From the NCBI GenBank assembly GCA_037833965.1, contig AP031353.1, forward strand, positions 22,322,501 through 22,386,500: a stretch of DNA of 64,000 nucleotides, read 5' to 3'. Shown here piece after piece: positions 53,301 to 64,000 of this stretch (within the stretch, counting starts at the first letter, position 1; every line of letters begins with the position of its first letter). The notes beneath the pieces were generated by a model that worked only from the letters and a program-made list of their open reading frames with translations, ran no database searches and had not been told where the DNA came from. The translations under genes were made by a program, and so were the position numbers. The DNA comes from Marchantia polymorpha subsp. ruderalis (Eukaryota > Streptophyta > Marchantiopsida > Marchantiales > Marchantiaceae).

Positions 53301-55099
53301 CAAGAAGTCATTCAGGTGTTTCTAGAATCTACTTTTCTGCAAGGCTTCCAGGAGAATTGAAAGAGGATAGCCTACTAGAAGTATCATCCGGCAGAAGGAA
53401 GTTCTCCGTCTCCGAGAACCTCCACCTGCAGTTCTCAAGTTCAAAGAGCACCTTAATGCCCGTCACAAGCAGCTACTAACATTCCCCTTAGTCTTCTACC
53501 TCGATAGGATCAATGAATGGAATCTAAATTCCAGACCAGCCTGTCGAGATTCTTTCAAGTGATCTGTCACGTTACAAATAGTCGGCCCGGTGAGTAATTT
53601 ACAAACTGGTACTTGCTGGAAGAGATTCTTCCATGTTTCTGGACACGCTAGTCTGGAATTCTATACTCCATTCATTGCTTTCATCCGGGACAGGGTGGAG
53701 TGGGTCGGAGATCCAACTCCCGGATCTGTCTCAAACGGCAGATGTTCGGTTGACGAGCAACATTTAACTGCCGCGATTGTAATCTTGAGATGTCTACAAA
53801 AGTAGGTAGAAAGACGGGAAGAACTCAAGGATTCTTTCTCCTGTATATTTTCTGTATAAGGCCAATTTGTCATCCCAATTTCTGTACATGACAGTAAGTA
53901 ATCGACGGGTGCGGTCTTAATCCGCAGTCTGACTGAAAACTCTGTGTTTGCAGTCCCTTCACGTACACTTGACACATTTGAAGAAATGCCGGAATTACCA
54001 AGTTTGGGCATGATTACACAGGACTTGCTTATCTGACCTTCAAAGAACGTGCTTCTTCCATTTCCCGAGTATCGCTTCAGGGTCCTAAGTTGCGCTAATC
54101 TTTATTTTTGTAGCATATTTCTACGTTCTGATACACATACACTTCTTAAAGAAAGCATCTGAATATGAAAGAGCCTTCTGCTGCTGTACTTGCCTCATGA
54201 TCTTTTCACATTCTTCCAGTGCAGGTAGACTACTATATACTTGCCAAGTGCTAGGATGATCGACTGTCATATCTAATATCTGAAGAATGAGAATTAATAA
54301 TGGTCTTTCCTAAAGAGAATTCTTTTCCCAAGCAGTGGTCACTGTCAGTGATCGACTGAGTGGGAGGAACACTTTTTCTTAAATAAATATTCGAAGAAAC
54401 ATTGGGTACGACTGCTTCTCAATGTTTTTGTGGCAGTCCTCCGAGTTACAAATACCGATTCATACCACGTCGGAGACAGAGAGTATTGGATCGTTCATGC
54501 AACGCATGGTCAAGCACATGCTCTAGGATCTTGAAGTTAGTGATCTCTTCTAAGGATTGCTTGTCTTCTTGTGGCGGGTCCAAATTCAGAAACAAATCAG
54601 ACCATAACCACCCCACGTCACCCTTACTGTTGAACATTATGTACTAACTGGAACGAATTTGTGCTGAAGTTTTGTGACCCTGGTCTTATTCCCGTCTGCG
54701 GCACCTGCTAAATACAGTGTCAGCATCGCATTTGCACTTCATCTTTTCCAAAATTGTCAGACTACATGAAGAAGTTCCTCGATGCAACGAAACTATTTAA
54801 CTACATAGTTAAACCTACCAATAGTGACACATAATATTTCTAGGGTTTTATGTCGCTATTCGGACTTGTCACTCACAAGAGTATATCTAATCCTTTCGGG
54901 CGTGATTTGTGTTAGGTGGGCGCTTTTTTCTCTCTCGCAATGCAATTTGTGAAGACGCAGTTGGAAGTTGTGGATTTTCTGAGTCATCCATGAAAAAGCG
55001 TCATCGGCACGTATAACTATTTCAAAAATCTGGGAAAGGAGAGAAATTATCAAACAGGTATCGTTAGAATCAAATCGAAATTGGTTCAAAAATATTTCT

Positions 55100-56490
55100 A
55101 CATCGACAAGAGTGCAACTTACTACAAAAATGGTGCAACAATGGCATGTTCATGTTGAGATCGATGCGCCCACGCTCAATGTGACGGGTGAGATGCTCAA
55201 GAAGAAGGCTCTGTTTTTTCGAGACAAAATTTTCCTTGATTTTGCAGAATGTTTGACATCTTCAAATACAATTTCTCTGCAAACATTTGTTGCGTCGAAT
55301 GGATGGATGTCGAATGGATGTTGCGTCGAAGTGCATTTTAACGTCGAGCAAGAGGAGGTGCAGAGAACAGAATAGTATCAATGTCATGGAAGTGGAGAAA
55401 CTTCCATGACATCTACAACAAATTCGTGAAATGTTACGCAATGTACCACTCGAATGCATCATTAACATTGAAGCGTTAGCTTTACACCATCGCACGACGT
55501 GATCAAGATCGTACTTCACAGTCAATTCATATGTTCGTGGAGTGAAACGAAGTAAAGAACAAATTACAATGACGCTTGGAGTTAGTGCTTCAGGTGAAAA
55601 GTTACTCACGCAGGTGATCACGAAGATTGCTCGTCCACGTGCTTTGAAAGACATTCCTCACGTAATTAAGGCGTTTAGAATTATTTATGATCATCAAGCT
55701 AAAGCTTGGCATGATACATCTTCATACATGCGTCTGATTCACAAGTACAAAAAAATTGTCAAAGACCACAATTGCATCTTCTATATACTTCAAGACAACT
55801 ATTACTTTCATGTTTGTGCGTCTAAGATTTTAGATCCATCGGTATCAACTGAATTTTTTTTCAAATTTGAAAACTTGTGTATACTTTTTTTTCCTCACGA
55901 TGCTACTAGCGAATGTCAACCTCTTGATCAATGTATCATTCGATCTTTCAAAGCTCATTTTTGTCTTGCTCAACTTGAATCATTTAATGTTTGAGTATGA
56001 GATGTGGTAGGCAAATGAACGAGCATCTTATACTTAGTTTCCGATCAACGATCATACCCATCTATGCAATGTACTTGGTTGGATGAAATCTACATCAGAT
56101 GGTATAGAGGAAAATATTATTCGAATGTGTTTTGTTAAAGCCAACTATCTACCTCTTGTATCTAACATAATTTCGAATCAAGATATAGATAGATACAGAT
56201 CAGCTCAAATCAGGCTATGGATGATTTGATGAAAACTCTTCAAAAAATTTAATTCAATGAATTTTTTTTCAGCGTCCTTGGATCTTGATGACTCAAGTAT
56301 AGAAGTAGTTGCTGAAGAGCTTATTGACCTCGATGCTATTGATGCTACTAGCGATGATTATGTTGACGATGTTAGAATTATCAAATCGGTTTTAGAGCAA
56401 CATAATCTCTTGCACAATGATAGTACTTCAAATGATGATGATTTTGATGAGATTATGCTTTTAGTGATAGTCGAGCATGCGAATGGATAG
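55100..56490 (+). mobile_element. pogo/Tigger-type DNA transposase, broken
   Basis: Plus-strand pieces read in order like a pogo-superfamily transposase. VQQWHVHVEIDAPTLNVTGEM, KKKALFFRDKIF and FAECLTSSN ... GWMS (55118-55330) are the CENP-B-type DNA-binding domain. VPLECIINIEALALHHRTT (55442-55498) is where the first catalytic aspartate should stand (usual pattern IDET); it now reads IEAL, so that residue is lost. VRGVKRSKEQITMTLGVSA SGEKL follows, then LQDNYYFHVCASKILDPS with the second aspartate and ECQPLDQCIIRSFKAHF with the third. An acidic tail (56257-56490) completes it. There are several frameshifts and an in-frame stop after HHRTT. I could not define the terminal inverted repeats, so the limits cover only the coding relic. 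Similar genes are often annotated as tigger-derived. Confidence 0.8.
55381..55412. repeat. perfect 13-bp inverted repeat inside the transposase relic
   Basis: ATGTCATGGAAGT (55381-55393) and ACTTCCATGACAT (55400-55412) flank 6 nt. It falls at one of the places where the transposase frame is disturbed. Confidence 0.8.
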
Positions 56491-58639
56491 ATCACTAACT
56501 TGATCAAATTTTAATCCATCGAATCGTTTTTATCGACAAAATTACAGAGTAAGTTGCTTTGTAACCTCCAAAGAGCTTGTCGTCCTTTGATACATCAACA
56601 AAACATTAAAAAATTTAGACGGGTGAGACAATCGACAATTAGATTGTAAATTGTATTTCTATGATTTGATATATCTAATTTTTTCTCATTTTGAGTTTAG
56701 CACACGGTGGATGTGGAGTTAGGATTCAGAAAGTTTTACGCATATCCAAATTTTTCTCTCTTGAGTTTAACACATGTATTAGTAGTGTGTGGTGATTGCT
56801 GGATGCCTGTGAGGAAGATTTCCAGGATAGAAAATCACAAAATTCATTGAGAGTATCTATACTCAACTGTTAGAATCACCGCAGGCTTCCGCGAATGGCC
56901 AAAATTTGTTGAAATTAACCACTGTGCCAAATGATTCTCTGTTAAGTTTTTTACCCAGCTTTCCTACGGTTAAGCGTATCCCCAATATGCAAAATATTGT
57001 GGATGGATTTTTTGTATTTTAGATCCAAATTGAGTATCATAGATCGATTTATGAATATTGTTTGCAAGTTCGTCAGCAGTGGGTTCCATATCTGTACCTT
57101 GCTTGCTAATTATTAAGTCGTCTGAACCTCCATGAAACTTTATGTACAGCATAGTCCAGAATATCGAGATGTTAACATTTTAACTCAAAGTTCTAATGAG
57201 AAGAATGTACCAGAAGACAATGCTCAATGCTCGTGTTATGGAATTTTAGTTCTGTACCTGAGATTTTGTCGATGGATATTCCCTTTTTGTGTTTTCATAG
57301 ATCTGATTAATAATGAAGTACTAGATTGGCGTAATTTCATGTCTGAATTTCGGGGTGACAAGGGCTCAGAAATAAGTACATAAAGCACCAAGTCTACGTC
57401 GAGCGCAAGATCGGCAGCCTTCGCAAATCGTAACAGTGCAGCTCCCCTAAATAAATGCGTCTGATTGGCATAAGACATAGAATACAGCTCGATTCTTGAA
57501 ATTCTCAGGAGCCTCAAGCCTCCAGTTGTTCCTTGTTGTCATGACCAGGGCAATTAGAAGTTGTAAGAAGTTGCAAGTTCTTGTTTTTGGTCATTAATGA
57601 TGCATTCATTAAATAAATTCTTCTTAAAGTAACAGGTTTAGGGTTTCATCTTAGAAAGATAGTTCGATAAGGTGCAACAAAATTGTGAAACTTACTTCGG
57701 TGAAGGTTGGGTCTTGGCCTTGATATAACAATGAATGCAGACGTGCACGCTGAGATACTTGTGAGCGGAAGACTACAAAGACGCTGTGAAGTTCTTCGTT
57801 TGGACTAAAACGATGAGAGCGTATTTTTATTCATGACCCTCAGAACTCATCACCATTTCATGAAAAGTTAATTTTTCACTTGAAAATGCTAGAGAGTATG
57901 TGTAGTGACATGCCTCATCAATTATGCAAAGATGAATCCATAAATATTTACATCACTCCATCCACTAATAAGTGAAATGTTGTCACTAGATAGCAATGAG
58001 CTTCTATTGAGATGTCTTGATTCACACACTGGCAAGACACACAATTTTGTTGATGGAGTCTTTCAAGTATAGCTTAGATCGAATGAAGCCTATGTCGGAT
58101 GAAATTTTCTGTCAAGCGAGGTTTGCAGAAAGCATGGATGTGTCTAAGTCGACCGATGTGACTTCGGGAAAGTGGCAACTAGCTTTGGTATCTTGCGTCG
58201 GTCCAGTTGAGGTTGAGAGAGCTTGCCCAAAGCCACAACACTCCACACGTGCGAAAGATGTTTCTCATAGAGGTGGCCAAGAATCCATACAGAGTACCAC
58301 CTCGTATATCGTCTTCTACACCTCGTAAGGGTATCGTAAGACACTTCTTCATCCTTCAGCTCTTTGAATGACATATTGAAAACTTCGTCTATGTCACTTT
58401 CCTCTTCGCCCACATCATTTGATCCCTGACACGGATTCAAGGACTAAGAAGACTATAACCATTGAGAAGAAGCGTTCATTTCAGTCAAGAGTTGAACTCT
58501 TAAATGTACGGATAGATCAATCAGCAAGCTCCGAACGCAGACTTTTAACTCTGAACAAAAACTTTTGGCAATATGATAGTTATGATAGTCAAAGAGGTCC
58601 ATCATACACTACGACCGCAAGAGAGTGAGACAACATGAC
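56491..58639. other. no recognised gene
   Basis: Balanced to AT-rich sequence. Overlapping frames at 58017-58328 (plus) and 58440-58144 (minus, acidic start MNPCQGSNDVGEEESDIDEV) are unassigned. The first part may still belong to the transposon, whose 3' end I could not locate. Confidence 0.4.
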
Positions 58640-60237
58640 ATTGACCAAATGTACAGGAAAAATAGGGTGTAAAATACTAGTATTAATATATATACATTTT
58701 TAATATGATATTCTCTTCAATTTCATCTTACAAAATAACGAACACTATCATAAAGAGAAAATTGGCTCATCTTTTTTTGAAATATTCATTTGAATTTGAA
58801 TAAAGTCTAAGTATATTTTATGACATAATAAACATATGAATGTTCAATGAGAATTTGATCCTTTATGTTTTTGTATCATTTTCTAATCTATTTTAATTAA
58901 AATAATTATTGATAAAATATATAAATAAATAAATTTAATTTGATTTCTGAAGAAAAAAATTTGAATAGCATATATTATTGCATCTAGATACTTCAATTTT
59001 CATTATATTTATTTGATATAAAAGAGTATGATGTAACAATGAAAAGAAAACTTACAAGATGAATGATGATGAAAATGATGTATATCTCTCAAATAATTTT
59101 GTATGATATTCAAGCAATATAAAATCTTCAATGAAACATTATTTGAATGAAAATTTTCTAAAAGTGAATATAAATCTATTAGTACAAAAACTCTAGTTGA
59201 TGTAAACTCTAGTTGATTATCTGATTGAATCGGATTGAATGAGAGGATCTATAAACCAAATTAACCTTATAAAATTTGATTACATTTGATATCTGATTTT
59301 GTAATACGTCTTAAATCATTTTGATATTTATAAATAACTGAAAATTATTTTTTTCAGCTTATCAAATATAACCAAACATTAAATTCAATTAAATTTTATA
59401 ATTTTAATTGTATTCTTAATACATCCAACTTAAATTTCATCAAACACCAAATTAAGTTTCAATAACATTTGATGTTTGATCATCAAATAACTTTAAATAA
59501 TTAATTTTTGTTATAGATTTATAATTTATTATGATCAACTAAATTACAGTAAAGATAATTTGCATCAATATAAAAAAATTGCATCATTATGCTGGAAAAT
59601 TATGAGATTCAAAATAAAAGAAAAAGATCAAAACAAAACATCTTTTTCAGGTAAAAATGAAATTCATTATGAAATATTTTCAAAAACTATCAATTATACA
59701 TTCAAATTAAGTATTAATAAGAATTAAATATTTTGAGTTATTTTTTGACCCTAATTTTGATTTAATTCCTAGCATACTTTTTATTTTAATCTATATATGT
59801 GTTTTAAAAATTTATATTCAGTCTTGCCTTTGATAAATAATTTATTGACTCAATCTATTGAACTATATTTCAAAATACAGTAATTCCATATTTTATGTTC
59901 TCAAAAATAACAATTTTTCAAAAAGAATTCACATTTCTTACTTTATGTAATATCTTTTATGTCTTGTATAATATATATTTTTTAATTTTTTCAAATTTTA
60001 TATAAATTTCAATTCACGATTAAATCTTGATGTGAGTTTTTTATTTCTCAAAAAATCAATTTTTTTAAATGAAATTTTTTCAAAATATTCTATGACATTT
60101 TCATCTTTGAGGAATAGTTAATTTTGTTTTCATAATTGATATCAATTTCATCAGCTTCGTCCTTAGATGAATTTTCGTTATCCGAAATAAATAATACAAG
60201 CTAACCAAGTGAAGAATTTATTGAAGATTATTAAAAT

Positions 60238-60269
<32 letters not shown>

Positions 60270-61235
60270 TAGTTATAAATAATTGTATTCTTACATTCAC
60301 AATAATCAAACTCTCATCAATAATAATATATTAAAAAAATTAATCATTGAACTTTTACTCTTCTACATTAATCAAATCAATATTCATTAAACTAAAGTAA
60401 ATAAACCAATTATGTTTTCCAATTCATGTTTTTTTTTCCAGTTCATGGTAAGGATCTGTAATGAAATTACTTCAAGCAAATTATAGTTTCTCAATTTTGG
60501 ATTTTGATACTCAAAGGAATAGTTCAACATTCTTTTTTATTTTTACATATAATGAATGAATTTTTACTTACTTAAAAATATATTATTTAATAATTTTATT
60601 CATAATAATGTCTAGTTTTTTCTTTGACACACAGAAATATTTTATTTAATTAAAGATATATTTATGTATCAAATGTACACAAGATTTCTTATTTATTGAA
60701 TTATTTTTAAATCAAAGTTTTGCTTTGCAACTACTTCATGAACAAATTTTAATGAATGCATTTTTGTGCTTCGAAACATGAGAATTATTTGTCATGTTTA
60801 TATCTGAATTAATATAATTTGTTTGAGAAAATATGAAGCAAAAATTTTGACTTGAAAAAAAATTAAATCTCCTTAAATAATTAGTTCAATTCATGTAAAT
60901 TTCTAATTATGTTTAAAATACATGATCATTTATAAATTATAAATTATTATTTTTTAAACATGGGTTATTTTTTTAGATATTTTGATAAAATTATTGTTTA
61001 AAATGAATGATTATTATGATTGAAATTGTTCCATTTTGTAAAATATATAGAATACCAAGTCAAATATTTTCAACTACTTTTTTTCTTATAAGTGATTCTT
61101 ACATTAAATTCACATTATCCAATTCATGAATTTCAAAAATACTTTCTTTCATGAAATTCTAAGTATTATTAATTATGTTATGAAGTTATTAAAAGTAAAT
61201 TTTTGCTTCACTTTTTACACTAATAATGATTGATA
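58640..61235. other. extremely AT-rich gene-free block
   Basis: About 2.6 kb of almost pure A/T-rich sequence with many homopolymer runs. It includes a (TA)n run at 60243-60269 and no coding signal on either strand. Confidence 0.6.
60243..60269. repeat. (TA)n microsatellite
   Basis: About 13 uninterrupted TA units. Confidence 0.9.
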
Positions 61236-61903
61236 TTAGTGATGATAATATCTTAGTTGTAGATTTGTTGATTTCAACTGCCAATCTTTGAACTTTTTAA
61301 TAACTCTTCGATTGGATCGTTTTAGTGTAACATCCATCCATTGGGGAAGGAGCGATTGGAAAACAACCGTCGGAAGCTGTTCTTTAGCTCGAATAGCTTG
61401 CGTTCGAGGCAATACATATGGTTGCAGTTTGGCTAAATTGTTAATAATCACTTTTTCCCTCCTAAAATTTCTCTTCGCTAGTATGTCCAGCAGTTTGTGA
61501 AAGTGTCTCTTGAATTCCCATAATAGAGGTGTAGCAGTCAAACCCTTGGGTTTCTTCATCTATTCCAATGATGACTTCTTTGATGATCAAATCTGCATTT
61601 GCCAAGTAATAATTCGGTCTCAAGTTGGAGAGTTTCAAAATGCTATTTTGTGACAATTGTGCCCACAAACGAAGTATGTTGTGAGTTTTTCGTGTATTCC
61701 ATGTCACAACGCAACACCAGCTCCATAAGAATCAATTGCCCCTCACGTTTCTTACTGAGTTTACATATAACACACACTATGGTAGAACTTATCCATGTAA
61801 GAGTGTGAGCGACTGGTTTGAAATCAAAACTAAAATCAAGAATAAAGAACAAAACATGACGGGACAATTCACCAAGTGATTTAACCAAATAAATGTACAT
61901 CAA
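61236..61903 (-). other. decayed coding relic, probably repeat-derived
   Basis: Three overlapping minus-strand frames (61903-61643, 61707-61462, 61559-61236) look like successive parts of one protein: SSTIVCVICKLSKKREGQLILM, then ADLIIKEVIIGIDEETQGFD, then KLLDILAKRNFRREKVIINNLAKLQPY. The composition is protein-like and differs from the AT-rich flank. I do not recognise a family; a repetitive-element origin is inferred from the broken frames and the position next to a decayed block. Confidence 0.35.
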
Positions 61904-62299
61904 ATGGTGTTATTGAGTACATAAGTTTAAGATGTGATGGCTCAATAAAATATGACACAAAGGAATAAGTAAAGATCAACTTACGTTCCAAATTCCCCTG
62001 AGAGTCACAATGATTGTTTGTCAATGATGTATCTCAAAGTGACGTTTTTCCTCTAAATATCATTCACCCATAGTTTCACATTCTACACTTGAGAGAGTGG
62101 GTTGAAGATGGGAAGCGTTGACTCTGGAACGTTTTGAACTGCAGAAGCAGACAATGTGTTTCGCTGGTAGGGGGTTTCAGGGCAGATGGCCTCACGGCAC
62201 AGCGCAGCACGGTCGATGCGACGAGCAATGATCATCCGAGAAGTCAAGGAGGTTGTGAAGAACTCGGACGCGTGAAACTGCCGCTCCGAAATTGCTATC
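61904..62299. other. upstream region of NAA40
   Basis: Non-coding sequence becoming GC-richer after 62.1 kb, probably the promoter and leader of the gene at 62300. No specific site can be named. Confidence 0.4.
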
Positions 62300-64000
62300 A
62301 TGGAGAAGAATCGTAGCAAAGTGGGCGGTAAAGACAAGAAGCAAAAGCGCAAAGAGGTACATGACAGTGTTTCCTGCGCTCGTTGTTGTATGACAGGGAC
62401 CCTGCTGCGAATTGAATCGCGGGAACATAAATTTCGAATTCCGATCACCCGAAACGAACCTGATCGAGGAACAAACCGTTTGCGTAGCTGGAAATTTATA
62501 TTTGAGTGCTGAATTATATTCAGTCAAGGAAGGAAGGAAGAAACACTTCCTTCCACTGCCAATGTCGAGGCAGCGTGAACTAAGGACGCTCACCTGGAGA
62601 TTTCTGCTGAAGTATAATCCTCTGCTCCTGGAACCTATTCAGATTTCTTGGCATGCTTGAAGAGCACGGCAAAATCGAGACCCTTTGTGCTTCCCTTTTC
62701 TTTTATATATTTTGATGCAGTTTTGGTTTAAGTGCTTTGATGTTGTGAAGTACTGGTATTCATCAGATACTAGCAATACCTCAGTACTGCAGCCTAGCTG
62801 AGCTTAGCGTTTTTAGTTACGATAATCCACAAGAAACCACCTAGGAAAATTACAAGGATTGTACTTTCGAATAATTATAAGTCACTTGAACGTTCTGAAA
62901 CTAGTTTGTCACGTGCATGACATTTTTACAGGCGTCAGGAAAATGTCAATTTGGATCTTTCATTTGCTGATTTATAAGGGCCTTTTTTACAATTCTAACA
63001 CTTTAGGATAATCTTTTTTATTTTTCTACATTCAGGACTATTTGAAGTCATTTAAACAGGTCATACTGCTGATTGTGATTCGTTACTGCTGTCTATGACT
63101 AGCTCTATGCTTTATGTATAAGGTTTGGTTTCTACTCTTGTGACTGTAGATGTCTCAACGAGGATATCAGAACCCCTCCTTACGCAACCTGTGAATGTAA
63201 ATGGGTGTAACAAATCTCCGAAATACTATCGCACGACGATTTCCCTGAAATTTTTGGTACATTGATAAAGCCTTGGATAGTCGATGTTTCGGATTTAATT
63301 AGTTGTTGCTCACGTCATAGCACAGCAGAGTTCTGAAACCTTCATTTGTTTCTTCAGGAGCTTGCGAAGAAGAAGACCTTGGACGATCTCTTGAAAGTAG
63401 CATATGCGAAGGAGAATATCCTTGCAGAGTTTCCTGCTTTTTTAAAGTATGAACGTAATGGTGAGTTTATCAAAGCTCTTGGCGAATTTCTCTTCGATAG
63501 TAGCTTACCTTTGTCTCTATTGAATTTGACATGGTGATTGTCAGAGGAAGGAATAGCGGTGTGTTATAAGTGTTACTTTGTAACTGAAGGATATTTCAAA
63601 CGTTGCAGGTCTGAACCTGACCATCGAGTATGGAACGGGGGAGAGCTTATCGTCATCAATGAAGGATTACATCATGAAACTTTGCACGGTATAAGACCAT
63701 ACAAGAGAGTTGGTATTGCTTAGAAAACTGCAATACTTGTACATAGTCTAAATTCTACCTTCATTTTGTGATGTGCACGGGTTTATTGCGAACTTTGTAT
63801 CTAGTGATTGAACCGCAGTGTAATCATCTTCAGAAGGGTGAACATGCCCTTTAGTACTTTAGTACTGATGAAGTTGAGGGAAACAGTGATGAAGTCGTAG
63901 AATTGTAAGTTTGTATTTCGAGCTTTGTATAACAGGTAAACATGGAGGGTCCGTTCGGCGACGAGTGGCCACAAGAGCAGAAAAATAAACGCCGAGAAAT
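62300..64000 (+). CDS. N-alpha-acetyltransferase 40 (NatD), N-terminal part, cut by window edge
   Basis: placeholder. Confidence 0.8.

Larger units (their letters stand above)
46162..55099. other. 9-kb stretch without a recognised gene
   Basis: I read both strands and found no family match. Plus 47159-47398 (starts MDKTLIKVAYIQKAHYAFML, later RREF-like basic/acidic helix) and minus 48709-48473 (contains VVLMEVYHMYKEFHGGFVNE) look somewhat protein-like but stand alone. Minus 52900-52580 (106 codons) is serine- and arginine-rich and unconvincing. Microsatellites, two small palindromes and a 66-bp duplication are listed separately. Confidence 0.4.

Overview
The window is nuclear DNA of a land plant. 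Genes are split by GT-AG introns, are widely spaced, and lie among AT-rich, decayed repeats. The protein families are plant families: a SUVH-type SRA domain, an STP-type hexose transporter, a CASP-like membrane protein and a 2-oxoglutarate dioxygenase. The coiled-coil repeat ORF at 16.4-18.9 kb reads like an abundant uncharacterised repeat family that I associate, from memory, with Marchantia-type liverworts. A liverwort is therefore my best guess, but only at moderate confidence.

Layout. 1-7.0 kb is gene-poor and AT-rich. 7.0-9.8 kb holds an SRA (5-methylcytosine-reading) protein that ends without pre-SET or SET domains. 10.2-13.5 kb, convergent with it, holds a sugar transporter gene that keeps its introns but carries three disabling changes. 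13.5-16.4 kb has no gene but has three short near-perfect hairpins. 16.4-18.9 kb is a GC-richer decayed repeat-family ORF. 19-25 kb is AT-rich and contains a 277-bp solo LTR with an exact 5-bp target duplication next to a LINE relic. 25.3-28.0 kb has two unrecognised possible coding loci and a three-unit 55-bp tandem repeat. 28-31.5 kb is AT-rich with a second copy of the LINE relic. 34.8-36.3 kb is an intact three-exon CASP-like gene. 44.3-46.2 kb is an intact three-exon 2OG-Fe(II) dioxygenase. 46-55 kb has no recognisable gene. 55.1-56.5 kb is a broken pogo/Tigger-type DNA transposase. 58.6-61.2 kb is extremely AT-rich. From 62.3 kb to the right edge lie the first exons of NAA40 (NatD), the histone H4/H2A N-terminal acetyltransferase.

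The genes form no operon or pathway cluster. Two of them, the SRA protein and NAA40, belong to chromatin biology, but they are more than 50 kb apart and I see no sign that they are linked. I found no CRISPR array, rRNA or tRNA and no clearly new multi-gene system. The most notable items are the SRA-only protein, the recently disabled transporter, the solo LTR with intact target duplication, and a recurring pattern of short perfect inverted repeats with tiny loops.
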